Assembly (NCBI GenBank): GCA_963662675.2
Contig: CAXXHP010000004.1
Coordinates: forward strand, 1,054,001 to 1,118,000
Direction: 5' to 3'
Source: G963662675 sp963662675
Lineage (GTDB): Bacteria; Bacteroidota; Bacteroidia; Bacteroidales; Prolixibacteraceae
Length of the DNA: 64,000 nucleotides
Every line of letters starts with the position of its first letter. Position 1 is the stretch's first letter. The position numbers were made by a program, and so were the translations under genes. The notes under the pieces were generated by a model, which was not told the DNA's origin, searched no databases, and was given only the letters and a program-made list of their open reading frames with translations. Below are positions 1-8,427 of this stretch, piece by piece.

Positions 1-510
1 TTTAATGATCCTCAATATTCGAGGATATTCGAGATCGTTTCTCGAACCATTAAATTGTCTGCAATGCTAAATGCGTCTGACAGTATTGATAAGATAAGAG
101 ATATCCTGAACGAGATAATCGGCACTCAACTTGACAAGAGTACAACTGTACTTGTTCCCTTTCACACCAATTTTGGACAATTCATTAAAATCGGCAAAAA
201 TGTATTCGTCAATCACGACTGCACTTTTCTTGACTTGGGAGGAATTTCAATTGAAGATGACGTACTCATAGGACCAAAAGTAAGCCTGATAACTGAAAAT
301 CATCCACTGGAACCTGCCAACCGGAAAAAACTTGAGGTAAAGCCTATTCTTATTAAACGAAATGCATGGATTGGTGCTGGTGCAATTATTCTTCCCGGAG
401 TAACGGTTAGCGAAAATGCGGTTGTTGCAGCAGGTGCCGTAGTGTCAAAAGATGTTCCTGCCAATACTGTAGTTGGGGGAATTCCTGCCAAAATCATCAA
501 AGAAATTTAG
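1..510 (+). CDS. Hexapeptide-repeat sugar O-acetyltransferase (5' truncated)
   Basis: The reading frame is open from base 1, so the gene starts outside the window; the TTG at 55 is internal, not a start. The visible 169 codons end in a left-handed beta-helix acyltransferase of the maltose/galactoside acetyltransferase type. Hexapeptide repeats are visible (IGKNVFVNHDC, IEDDVLIGPKV, IKRNAWIGAGAIILPGVTV, VVAAGAVVSKDV), with the conserved loop ENHP that carries the likely catalytic histidine, and the family ending GGIPAKIIKEI. Proteins of this family move acetyl from acetyl-CoA to a sugar hydroxyl in the cytoplasm. The acceptor cannot be told from sequence. The alcohol dehydrogenase starts 87 bases downstream on the same strand and could be co-transcribed. 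Confidence 0.88.
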   Translation, partial: FNDPQYSRIFEIVSRTIKLSAMLNASDSIDKIRDILNEIIGTQLDKSTTVLVPFHTNFGQFIKIGKNVFVNHDCTFLDLGGISIEDDVLIGPKVSLITENHPLEPANRKKLEVKPILIKRNAWIGAGAIILPGVTVSENAVVAAGAVVSKDVPANTVVGGIPAKIIKEI

Positions 511-597
511 AAATCAGAACATAAGTCTATTCAAGGAATAAAATAGCACGTACAACTGAAAAGTATTCAAATTTGAAAATAAAACAAAAAAGAAACG

Positions 598-1746
598 ATG
601 AAAGATTTCACATTTTACAATCCTACCCGAATTGAATTCGGGAGAGGAAAAGAAGAGAATATTGGAAAATACATTTCAGAATATGGAGTGTCTAAAGTAT
701 TGGTTGTTTATGGTTCAACCCGTATAAAGAAAAGCGGATTATTTGATAAAGTAGCAAAATCATTAACCGACAATGGAATAACGATTGAGGAACTCGGTGG
801 TGTGCAAAGTAACCCACTACTTAGCAAGGTTTATGAAGGCATTAATATTGCCAAGGAGAAAGCTGTTGAAGCCGTACTTGCAGTAGGTGGAGGGTCGGTG
901 CTTGATTCTGTGAAAGCAATTGCAGCCGGAGCTAAATACGAAGGTGATGTTTGGGACTTTTTCACCTTTAAAGCTGTTCCAAATCAGGCGCTAAAAATTT
1001 TCGATATCATGACCCTTGCCGCTACTGGTAGCGAGATGAACAATTTTTCGGTAGTAACAAAAGACGAAACAAAAGAGAAATTTAGCTTGGCTGGACCGGC
1101 TACTTTCCCAACAGTTTCAGTAATAAACCCAGAACTTCAGGCTACAGTTACCAAAGAATACCTTGCCTATTCAGCAGCCGATATTTTTGCCCACAGCTTA
1201 GATATGTATTTATCTGCAACTTATTTGCCTGAATTTATGGCCGGTTATGTAGAAAACATTCTGAAAACGGTAATGCGTACAACAGAAATTTTGCTTCAGG
1301 ACGGAACAAATTATGAAGCAAGAGGTGAATTTGCGTGGGCAGCAACACAGGCATTAAATTTCACAACCTTCTGTGGAGTTGAAAACAACAGGTACGACAC
1401 CCACTTTTTAGAACATACACTTTCGGCTGAATACAACATTGCCCATGGTGCAGGATTATCTATTCTCATGCCTGCCTGGATGAAATGGCAGAAAAACCTT
1501 CTTCCGGAACGTTTTGATCAATTTGCCAAAAATATGTTTAATGTTGAAGGTGCAGATGCCGGTATCGAAGCATTAAAACAATGGTATGTGAAAATTGGAG
1601 CACCTGTTACACTTACCGAAGGCAATATTCCAAACGAAGACATTCCTGTTTTAGTTGAGAAATTATCTGCTGTTGCAAAAATGTGGGGAGCAGAAACCCT
1701 ATATAGCAAAGAAATGATTACTACTGTTTTGGAAAATGCACGTTAG
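598..1746 (+). CDS. Iron-containing alcohol dehydrogenase (BDH/YqhD-like)
   Basis: A 382-residue group III alcohol dehydrogenase, the usual family length. It likely reduces short-chain aldehydes with NADPH in the cytoplasm. The nucleotide-binding loop GGGSVLDSVK lies at about residues 97-106. Metal ligands are visible as D195 and H199 (AADIFAHS) and as H273 and H283 (LEHTLSAEYNIAHG). The N-terminus FTFYNPTRIEFGRG is typical of the butanol dehydrogenase/YqhD branch rather than of lactaldehyde reductase FucO. The ATG at 598 gives a complete N-terminus. A strong hairpin terminator follows at 1835. Aldehyde preference is unknown. Confidence 0.93.
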   Translation: MKDFTFYNPTRIEFGRGKEENIGKYISEYGVSKVLVVYGSTRIKKSGLFDKVAKSLTDNGITIEELGGVQSNPLLSKVYEGINIAKEKAVEAVLAVGGGSVLDSVKAIAAGAKYEGDVWDFFTFKAVPNQALKIFDIMTLAATGSEMNNFSVVTKDETKEKFSLAGPATFPTVSVINPELQATVTKEYLAYSAADIFAHSLDMYLSATYLPEFMAGYVENILKTVMRTTEILLQDGTNYEARGEFAWAATQALNFTTFCGVENNRYDTHFLEHTLSAEYNIAHGAGLSILMPAWMKWQKNLLPERFDQFAKNMFNVEGADAGIEALKQWYVKIGAPVTLTEGNIPNEDIPVLVEKLSAVAKMWGAETLYSKEMITTVLENAR

Positions 1747-1834
1747 TAACGCATCCACTTAATCCTTTTGTTGATAATCAACAACATAAAGGCCAACTCA
1801 TTGATTCGATCAAGTAAATTGTAGCAATCAGAGT

Positions 1835-1866
1835 CCTCCCAATGTAAAATATTGGGAGGTTTTTTA
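1835..1866 (+). terminator. Rho-independent terminator after the alcohol dehydrogenase
   Basis: The 9-bp perfect stem CCTCCCAAT (1835-1843) pairs with ATTGGGAGG (1851-1859) around a 7-base loop and is followed by a T run at 1860-1866. It ends the acetyltransferase/alcohol dehydrogenase transcript. Confidence 0.85.
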
Positions 1867-2135
1867 TTACCCATGCTTTTGTAACACAGACCATGAATAT
1901 ATAGGCCCGCATTTGATTATGCGCTGGAGGCTTCATGTCGTAAAATACATTTTCAACAGAAATTGTAATATAGAAATTTCAACAATACGCAAACGACTGC
2001 CAACATTGTTTGTAAAGACCAAACTGCCATTGCCTTATGACTTATTTTTTCCAATTGTTAAACCTTTTAAATAGATCTTGTATTGCTGATAAAAAGATTA
2101 AGTTTGGACAATAATTGACGGAAGATATAATAGCA
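1867..2135. other. Intergenic region upstream of the MIP channel
   Basis: No coding frame or RNA gene is recognisable. The channel promoter should lie here, but I see no convincing TTTG/TAnnTTTG pair. GGAAG at about 2120-2124 could act as a ribosome-binding site for the ATG at 2136. Confidence 0.4.
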
Positions 2136-2966
2136 ATGGAATACAAAAATGAATTTATTGGAGAAACTCTTGGGACATTTATTTTAGTCTTATTTGGATG
2201 TGGTTCTGTCGCTATATCTATTTTATTTGGTGCGTATGAAGGACTAATGCAAATTGCCTTAGCTTGGGGAATAGGTGTTACATTGGCAATTTATCTGACT
2301 CGCCATATTTCATGCGCTCATCTTAATCCGGCCGTTAGTTTAGCTATGGTAATAGCCAAGCGGATGCCTTTACAAAAGCTACCAACCTACGTTTTAGGAC
2401 AATTTATGGGTGCTTTTTTGGCAGGTCTTACGATCTATCTGTTTTTTGCTCCGTCGATAAGCAATTATGAAAATATTCATGGAATTGTAAGAGGTACAGC
2501 TGAGTCCATTAATACAGCAAAAATGTTTGGTGAGTTTTACACAAACGCTGGAAGTTCGGCAATTGTATCAATGCCCCTTGCCATGGGAGCTGAGGCATTG
2601 GGGACATTCATACTTATTCTATTAATTTTCGTTCTAACAGAAGGATGCAACATAGGCTGCCAAGACAATGCACTAGCACCGCTATTCATTGGATTAACTG
2701 TAACCTCAATTATTTGCTTAATAGCGCCTTTAACGCAAGCAGGACTAAATCCAGCTCGTGATTTTGCCCCGCGAATGGTTGCCTGGATTTTTGGATGGGG
2801 TAAAGCCGCTTTTCCTGACCAATCTGGTGGATTTTTCTTCGTTTATATTTTAGCGCCATTAGTTGGCGGAGCAACAGCATCAATGTTTTTTATGAATATG
2901 CTTAAACCAGCCATGAAAAAGACAACGGGGAAATGTGGGTGTAATGCTGAAAATTCTAGAAAATAA
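2136..2966 (+). CDS. MIP-family channel (aquaporin / glycerol facilitator)
   Basis: A 276-residue inner-membrane channel of the major intrinsic protein family, with about six hydrophobic helices and the two half-helix signatures HLNPAVS and LNPARD. The second half, LNPARDFAPRMVAWIFGWG, looks like the glyceroporin (GlpF) branch, so passive passage of glycerol or other small polyols is likely. The tail is short and cysteine-containing (KCGCNAENSRK). A TTG at 2115 would add seven residues. I prefer the ATG at 2136 because it gives the family-like start MEYKNEFIGETLGTF and has GGAAG upstream. It appears monocistronic; no glycerol kinase is nearby. Confidence 0.9.
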   Translation: MEYKNEFIGETLGTFILVLFGCGSVAISILFGAYEGLMQIALAWGIGVTLAIYLTRHISCAHLNPAVSLAMVIAKRMPLQKLPTYVLGQFMGAFLAGLTIYLFFAPSISNYENIHGIVRGTAESINTAKMFGEFYTNAGSSAIVSMPLAMGAEALGTFILILLIFVLTEGCNIGCQDNALAPLFIGLTVTSIICLIAPLTQAGLNPARDFAPRMVAWIFGWGKAAFPDQSGGFFFVYILAPLVGGATASMFFMNMLKPAMKKTTGKCGCNAENSRK

Positions 2967-2990
2967 GATGCGTCTCTTAATTCTTTTAAA

Positions 2991-3254
2991 TTGCTCTCCG
3001 ATTATAAATCGACGCGAGCGGGAGTACAGCCCCCAGCTGATGTACTAGGTAGGATTGCCGATACTCTTGGTACTTCTGTAGATTTTTTGGTAAACGGGAA
3101 CACCACAGAAAAAGCACGGAACACCATGAAAGATGCCGAGCTTTTGAAGCAGTTTAAGGCGGTGGAGAAAATGGACGAAAACGACCAGAATACTATCAAA
3201 AGCCTTATCGATGCTTTTATTACAAAAGGAAAACTCAGACAACTGATGCTATAA
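2991..3254 (+). pseudogene. Remnant of an XRE-family transcriptional regulator
   Basis: The frame encodes only the C-terminal part of a Bacteroidota XRE/Cro-type regulator: LSDY, then PPADVLGRIADTLGTSVDFLVNG, then a helical tail ending in KAVEKMDENDQNTIKSLIDAF. The DNA-recognition helices that should precede LSDY are absent, and the sequence upstream of 2991 (a TTG codon, no real start) does not supply them. An extra STRAGV-like stretch disturbs the usual loop after LSDY. It probably cannot bind DNA. It lies between the channel gene and an Rhs remnant, a region that looks like a junk or recombination boundary. Confidence 0.7.
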
Positions 3255-3263
3255 CAAACAAAA

Positions 3264-3280
3264 CCCGACCTAGGCCGGGC
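3264..3280 (+). terminator. Short GC-rich hairpin after the XRE remnant
   Basis: CCCG (3264-3267) can pair with CGGG (3276-3279), with one internal mismatch and CC/GG extending towards a very tight loop. The sequence after it is only partly T-rich (cttattgctta). A weak terminator call. Confidence 0.35.
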
Positions 3281-3356
3281 TTATTGCTTATTTACTTTGA
3301 GTATTTCAATTCTTCTAGAATTGCACACTGATCACAGATCAGCGCGAGCGGAGGGA

Positions 3357-4229
3357 TTAAAAATCAGTATTAGTAATAAAAGAAGTATCTATTTCTAGAA
3401 ATTTGTTACTCATCCAACCCAACGAATAATAATGATTCTCATCATTGCTCCCTGAGCTAAATATTGATTTCTGAGGTACAATGTTGTTATGCATAATAAC
3501 AAACCACCAAGTTCTTCCACTTTGATCCTGCTTTTCTGATATTGCATAACCCTTAGAGTCTACGGTATATTGAGAAATTACATTACCTGTGATATGTAAG
3601 TTCTCATCAACAGTTTCATTATCAATAACAGGATTTAGTCTTAAATAATATAATTCATTTTTAACTTTAAAAGGAATAGGAGTTTCAAAATATGAATCAG
3701 ACTCAGGCATACTCATTCCTACAATTGAACTATACTTCACAGATGGCATAAATTTAATTTCGCTACCTTCTAAAACTGGGCAAAAAGACTCATAAATAAC
3801 GGCAAATCCCCCACAACAAGCTTCTTCTTTTAATGTAAAAGCATAAGGAGGCATCTTATTAATTACAGATTGAATATTGGTTAATTCACCGAATTTATCA
3901 AATGTCTTTTTGTAATAGCTATAATCAAACTCAAATATAAGAGTCCTTTTTGCATCTGTGCCAGCATCACCAGAATAAAGTATTTCAGGAATTCCATCAA
4001 GGTTAAAATCTACAATATGAAAGTTTTCAAGAGCACTTTCAATAATTTTATTATTTTTCAGATAAGTTAATAGTTCATCATTAATATTTTCTATCAAATT
4101 CCTCTTATTCTCTGAACTATAGCCTTTTTCATAATTACTCCAATCTATTTTTTCATTGAAAAAATAATTCTGTGTGTACCCAACATTTACAATGCATAGA
4201 AACACAAAACATAAAACTAGATTTTTCAT
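3357..4229 (-). CDS. Secreted protein, putative immunity partner of the Rhs tip
   Basis: I do not recognise the family. The start at 4229 is chosen because it begins a clear signal peptide (MKNLVLCFVFLCIVNVGYTQ); an upstream in-frame ATG at 4283 would place charged residues before it and overlap the toxin frame. The mature protein of about 270 residues is hydrophilic and contains DFNLDGIPEI, which resembles the calcium-binding DxDxDG loop of VCBS/FG-GAP-like repeats. It also has a CC pair (EEACCGGF). It starts 10 bases after the stop of the amidase-like Rhs tip, the usual place for an immunity gene. A periplasmic immunity protein would fit a peptidoglycan-targeting toxin. That role is inference. 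Confidence 0.55.
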   Translation of the reverse strand: MKNLVLCFVFLCIVNVGYTQNYFFNEKIDWSNYEKGYSSENKRNLIENINDELLTYLKNNKIIESALENFHIVDFNLDGIPEILYSGDAGTDAKRTLIFEFDYSYYKKTFDKFGELTNIQSVINKMPPYAFTLKEEACCGGFAVIYESFCPVLEGSEIKFMPSVKYSSIVGMSMPESDSYFETPIPFKVKNELYYLRLNPVIDNETVDENLHITGNVISQYTVDSKGYAISEKQDQSGRTWWFVIMHNNIVPQKSIFSSGSNDENHYYSLGWMSNKFLEIDTSFITNTDF

Positions 4230-4239
4230 TTTTTTGATC

Positions 4240-4971
4240 TTACAATTCTTGGTATATTGGTTCCATGGTGGTTCTTCCTTCACCTGTCACTGTAACTGGA
4301 TCTAACTCTCCTCCACTAAATGTCTTTCCTAGCACGTCTGGTGTTTCTTTTGTCGGATGAGAAAAACTAGCTCCTTTTTCGTTATAGTAATCCGTACTAT
4401 AAGTCTCCCTTACGGCACTCTCTACTTTTGTGCCATCGTTTTTAGTATAGCTTGTTGCATGCAATGTTGTAACTTCATTAGTTTCAGAATTAAAATCTTC
4501 AACAATACCTGTATGGCCATCCCATGAAACAATATCTCCAGACTGAGGGGTTATACTTTCTTCAAATTTGGTTACGTCTTTGACCATATTATTTATACCA
4601 CTTGAAGTTAAATGTTGTACTCCATCAGTTATGCCATCACCTGCAATAACTCGACTTACATATTCAGAACAGTCCATATATTGTAATGCGCTTGCATCAG
4701 AACCCGTTCTATATGCTGATCCTGTTTCTTGTTTGTATGAAGTTCCTAAATAACTTTGTGCAATTAATATTCTGTCTTGCGGCCCCATCCCTAACAAATC
4801 AATAAACCTTATTGGATTATTTGCAGCATAGGCATATGTAGATTGGAAACTATAATTTTCGGCAAGTGGGTCAATGGTATGGAACCTACCAAGTTCGGCG
4901 TCATAGAACCGGGCGCCGTAATCATAATTCTCAAAGAACTCGTTGTTTAACTCTTTGCCGTTGAAAGATAC
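4240..4971 (-). pseudogene. Orphan Rhs C-terminal tip with NlpC/P60- or CHAP-like domain
   Basis: The frame is open from a stop at 4972-4974 down to 4240. Its first part is the end of an Rhs repeat-associated core: FNGKEL, then YGARFYDAELGRFHTIDPLAE, then YAYAANNPIRFIDLLGMGP. Behind that boundary lies a variable tip of about 180 residues. Its features DCSEYV and GDIVSWDGHTGIVEDF are the cysteine and histidine regions expected of a papain-fold NlpC/P60 or CHAP amidase/peptidase. The large Rhs shell, secretion signal and any start codon are missing, so this is a displaced tip: either a silent cassette for tip exchange or debris. The start of the nominal 185-residue frame (TTG at 4797) is not real. 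The putative immunity gene follows immediately. Confidence 0.75.
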
Positions 4972-5018
4972 TTATTATCATCCAAATATGATTCTAATTC
5001 CGTTATTTCACACACAAA

Positions 5019-5061
5019 ACCGACACGCAGTTTTCAATAAAATTGAAACTACAGTGCCGGT
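5019..5061 (-). terminator. Imperfect hairpin terminator downstream of the GH78 gene
   Basis: A long imperfect stem (ACCG.CAC...AGTTTCAAT against ATTGAAAACT...GTG.CGGT on the minus strand) is followed by GTTTTGTG. It lies about 65 bases after the stop of the GH78 gene and probably ends the left arm of the PUL. Confidence 0.55.
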
Positions 5062-5126
5062 CTTATAAAAAAACTATATTGCCGTTTTAATCTAGTTCTA
5101 CAGTCAGTTAAAAATTCGACAAATTA

Positions 5127-7484
5127 TTAATCGGTAATAATTGAATTTACACCACCTTTTAAATCATATACTTTTCCATTCCAAATAAATTCACCTGATA
5201 CATTCTCAGGCAAGCTAATTTCAGCAGTCAAGTTCTCACCATTCATATTGTATTCAACTGCAATATCTCCCTGAGGATGAGGCATTGAACCGCTAATCTC
5301 TTTAATGTCACCTAAATTAGGTTCAATTTTTACTTTTGAAAAATACGGTGCATCACTTTCTATACCTAAGATGATTCGGTATGCTTCAATATTCGGGCTT
5401 GCTCCCCATGCATGGCAATCAGAGCGAGTCGTTTCTACTTCTGAAGTTTCTCCCCAGGTAGTAAGTCCAAGATCAATATTTGTACGCCAAATGTCTAGCC
5501 AATCCAGATAATCGCCACCCATGCCTGCTTGCGCAAGGGCTAAATGCAGGTAATATTTGAAGTAGATTGTAGCTTGTGTTAGAGAAGTATCTGACAACAT
5601 CAACTTTGCAATTTCAGTTGCTTGTTGTTCATCTGCTAAACCCGCTAAAATAGCCATTGAGTTAGTGTGCTGAGAAAACTTATCTTTTTCTGGAGTGTCA
5701 GCAAATAACTTACGTGAAGGATCCCAATATTTATTTTTTATGGTTTCCGCCATTTTTTTAGCCAGATTCTCATACAGAATTGCAAAGTCCTCACTGCCTA
5801 CGTTTCTTTCCAATAATACAGCCGATTGCAGTGCAAGTAGCAATTGCAAATCAAGAACAGCCGCACTACCATCCTCACCTACAGGACCTCTACCCATTTG
5901 CCAATCAGCAGCCCAGTCTGTAAAGTTCCATCCCGGAACATTTTTCAATGAACCATCAGTATCAACATAGCTGATGAAATAATTCATAATTTGTCTTGCT
6001 CCTAATAATTTATCACTTAAGAATTCAGGATCTTTCCCATACAGCAAGTAGTCTTCTAACATACAAACATACCACATTGAATAGGTTGCAATAACCTGAT
6101 CCTGAGTATCTGGATAGCGGCTTAACGTATAACCATCAACTTGTCTGGATTGATCCATTAAGTTCAATGCATTTTTTGCCAAACGGTCATCACCACTATT
6201 GAAATAAGAAACAAATAGCTGGATTCTTGCATCACCAATGTATTGTAACCGCTCATAATAAGGACAGTCCATATATGTTTCAACAGCACATGACCGGGCA
6301 GTTCTCCAACCAATTTCCAGAATCTTGTCAAGTTCTGCATTATCAGCATCAATGCTTGCATTCATTTCAAATGGATACCCGGTAAAAGTTCCGTAGAAAT
6401 CATCAATTGTAAGTGGAGTATCTTTTGTTTCAACCATTAGCTCCACATAACGATAGGTTCTCCAGTTAAGGGCTGTGAAATTCTGATTATCAGACCCGTC
6501 TGAAGTAATCATGTCCTGTCTTCCGGAAATAGCTTTCCCTTCAATTTCATTACGGTTATTTTTCGCACCATCTTCATCATATAAGCCTTCAGCATAAGTA
6601 ATTGTGATATTACTATTTTCACCACCACTGAATATTAAAGTAGGATATGCATTTGTATAGAAATCCTGATCTAATAAGATCTTAGCAGTTGTATTTGCCG
6701 GAATTTCAAAAGCTTCTTTTGCCACAGGAAATTTCGTAGGAACGTCAACTCCCTCAGCTTTTCTCATTGTCCCCATCCTTTGATAAGTCAACTCTCTTTG
6801 AGGTAAAATAGATGCTTGCATTGTTCTGCCACCAGAAGCACTACCTCCCATTATTCCATATCCACTTGCTCTAACTGGCACTTGAGCTTGTTGCCATGAA
6901 CTATCATCAAAAGATAAAGCTTTCCATCCTTTAATTTTAAGGCTCATATCAATTTGATCACCAGCACCAGCGGCATAGTATCCACGAACAGTCTGACTAA
7001 TTGGAATATAACTCTCATCCTCAATACATTTCCAGGTATCATCTGTATTCAATGCTTTTGTCGCATCATCAGTCCCTTGGACAATAAAACCTGTTTTTAA
7101 CGAAAACTGGGAAACCGGAGTAAAATCTCCCTCATTCCAAACTTCACCGGCAATAACATTGTTACCGGCTGTTAAATATGGAGCAAGATCTAAAGTCTCA
7201 TAGTTCCAATGATCAAGATCACCTAAGGCAGGACCTATTGACACCAATTGTTCATTTACATATAATTTAAAATGATTGTCACCAGACACATAAACTTTAA
7301 AAGTTTCAGGTTTTGAATCCAGTGATAACGTTTTTCTGAATAAATACAGGCCAGCATCCGTTTCTCCGGCTCCGGGAACAGAGACCCAACTTGCGTCCCA
7401 CATGTTGTCCCGATTAGAATTACCAAACTGGGCAGATGTTGTAATTGCCAGTAATAGTAAAATGATAGTTGTTAGATTTCTCAT
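5127..7484 (-). CDS. Secreted GH78-type alpha-L-rhamnosidase
   Basis: A 785-residue exported glycoside hydrolase expected to release terminal alpha-L-rhamnose in the periplasm or at the cell surface. The start at 7484 gives a clean signal peptide (MRNLTTIILLLLAITTSAQ); in-frame ATGs at 7493 and 7514 are possible. The N-terminal half holds beta-sandwich sugar-binding regions (FKLYVNEQLVSIGP and following). An (alpha/alpha)6 barrel follows. The GH78 active-site motif DCPYYERLQYIGDAR lies at about residues 406-420, with the acidic residues where the family has its general acid and substrate carboxylates. The later TTWGETSE segment matches the region of the catalytic base. It is the last gene of the left arm, 88 bases after the MBL hydrolase. 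Confidence 0.88.
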   Translation of the reverse strand: MRNLTTIILLLLAITTSAQFGNSNRDNMWDASWVSVPGAGETDAGLYLFRKTLSLDSKPETFKVYVSGDNHFKLYVNEQLVSIGPALGDLDHWNYETLDLAPYLTAGNNVIAGEVWNEGDFTPVSQFSLKTGFIVQGTDDATKALNTDDTWKCIEDESYIPISQTVRGYYAAGAGDQIDMSLKIKGWKALSFDDSSWQQAQVPVRASGYGIMGGSASGGRTMQASILPQRELTYQRMGTMRKAEGVDVPTKFPVAKEAFEIPANTTAKILLDQDFYTNAYPTLIFSGGENSNITITYAEGLYDEDGAKNNRNEIEGKAISGRQDMITSDGSDNQNFTALNWRTYRYVELMVETKDTPLTIDDFYGTFTGYPFEMNASIDADNAELDKILEIGWRTARSCAVETYMDCPYYERLQYIGDARIQLFVSYFNSGDDRLAKNALNLMDQSRQVDGYTLSRYPDTQDQVIATYSMWYVCMLEDYLLYGKDPEFLSDKLLGARQIMNYFISYVDTDGSLKNVPGWNFTDWAADWQMGRGPVGEDGSAAVLDLQLLLALQSAVLLERNVGSEDFAILYENLAKKMAETIKNKYWDPSRKLFADTPEKDKFSQHTNSMAILAGLADEQQATEIAKLMLSDTSLTQATIYFKYYLHLALAQAGMGGDYLDWLDIWRTNIDLGLTTWGETSEVETTRSDCHAWGASPNIEAYRIILGIESDAPYFSKVKIEPNLGDIKEISGSMPHPQGDIAVEYNMNGENLTAEISLPENVSGEFIWNGKVYDLKGGVNSIITD

Positions 7485-7572
7485 ATGTAGCATTTTTTTT
7501 ATAATCACACACATTCTCTCGATGATGTAACTTTCTTATAAATTGAAAAAATTATTAGCTGAACCTTATTCT

Positions 7573-8403
7573 TTATTGGATAGCCTTTTCACTATAGTTT
7601 ATTCGAACGCCGTAATCGTTAACAATAAGGTTCAGTCCCAACATACCATTTGGATTTTCTTCACCTTTCACTTTGCCCGATAAAACATCTTTACTTAAGG
7701 TTATCATATCATCAACTCGCTGCTTTGTCTCTGCATTTGCACCAAAATAATGCCCGGGATAAAGGGTATTGATCCCATATTCTGTCATAATAGAACTCGT
7801 CTTTTCGCAAGACGCTAAAAGCGTAGAAAAATTAGTGGTTAACAGCAAGTTACCTGAACCAAATGAATCTCCACTAAACCCATAATGAGCATCGCTATCA
7901 ATAAACGTAGTAGAACCAGGTGTATGCCCCGGTGTAAACACGACCTCTAATTGCCTTCCACCTAAATAAATAATTTCTCTGTCTTCCAAATATTTGACTT
8001 CACCTTTATAGTCAGGCATAAATTGTGGAATTCCAACCGTATCAGCCGGATTAATGTATAGTTCAGAGAAATAGTCAATTGACGGCCCCGTATGATCCGG
8101 ATGCACATGTGTTGCAACAAGCATAACCGGTTTCGTTGTAATAGAAGCCACAATTTTATCCAAATCGACAATATTAGTCCCGGCATCAATTAACACCGCT
8201 TTATCGTTTCCTTCTACGAGGTACAAACTCTCATTGGACATCAGATGCCCTGTTCCTACCCAAGTATGCTCATCAATCTGATGAAAAACAACATCATCAC
8301 CTGAGTAAACTTCTTCTCCCTCAATCTGCACACCTCCCATTTGAGCAAAGGATGCAAATTGGAAAAAAGCTAAAAGCAAAATAGAAAATAGTATTTGTTT
8401 CAT
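7573..8403 (-). CDS. Secreted metallo-beta-lactamase-fold hydrolase
   Basis: A 276-residue protein with a signal peptide (MKQILFSILLLAFFQFASFAQ) and a complete MBL-fold metal site: HVHPDH at about residue 100, GHTPGS, SGDSF and PGHYFG. Members of this fold hydrolyse lactones, esters, thioesters or phosphodiesters with one or two zinc ions. The substrate cannot be told here. It sits 24 bases downstream of a carboxylesterase. The same two activities occur fused in the lipoprotein at 31222-33171, so they probably act on the same material, for example acyl or lactone groups on a rhamnose-rich glycan. It does not look like a true beta-lactamase. Confidence 0.85.
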   Translation of the reverse strand: MKQILFSILLLAFFQFASFAQMGGVQIEGEEVYSGDDVVFHQIDEHTWVGTGHLMSNESLYLVEGNDKAVLIDAGTNIVDLDKIVASITTKPVMLVATHVHPDHTGPSIDYFSELYINPADTVGIPQFMPDYKGEVKYLEDREIIYLGGRQLEVVFTPGHTPGSTTFIDSDAHYGFSGDSFGSGNLLLTTNFSTLLASCEKTSSIMTEYGINTLYPGHYFGANAETKQRVDDMITLSKDVLSGKVKGEENPNGMLGLNLIVNDYGVRINYSEKAIQ

Positions 8404-8427
8404 TTTGTTGATTTATAGATGGTTTAA

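Noticed and set aside
598..2966. Alcohol dehydrogenase plus glycerol channel as a 1,2-propanediol arm of rhamnose catabolism
   Set aside because: The enzyme is of the YqhD/BDH type rather than FucO, no rhamnose isomerase, kinase or aldolase is present, and the Rhs debris separates these genes from the PUL.
4240..4797. Free-standing 185-residue NlpC/P60 protein starting at 4797
   Set aside because: The proposed start is a TTG within the conserved Rhs FIDLLGMGP motif, and the frame continues upstream into Rhs core sequence.
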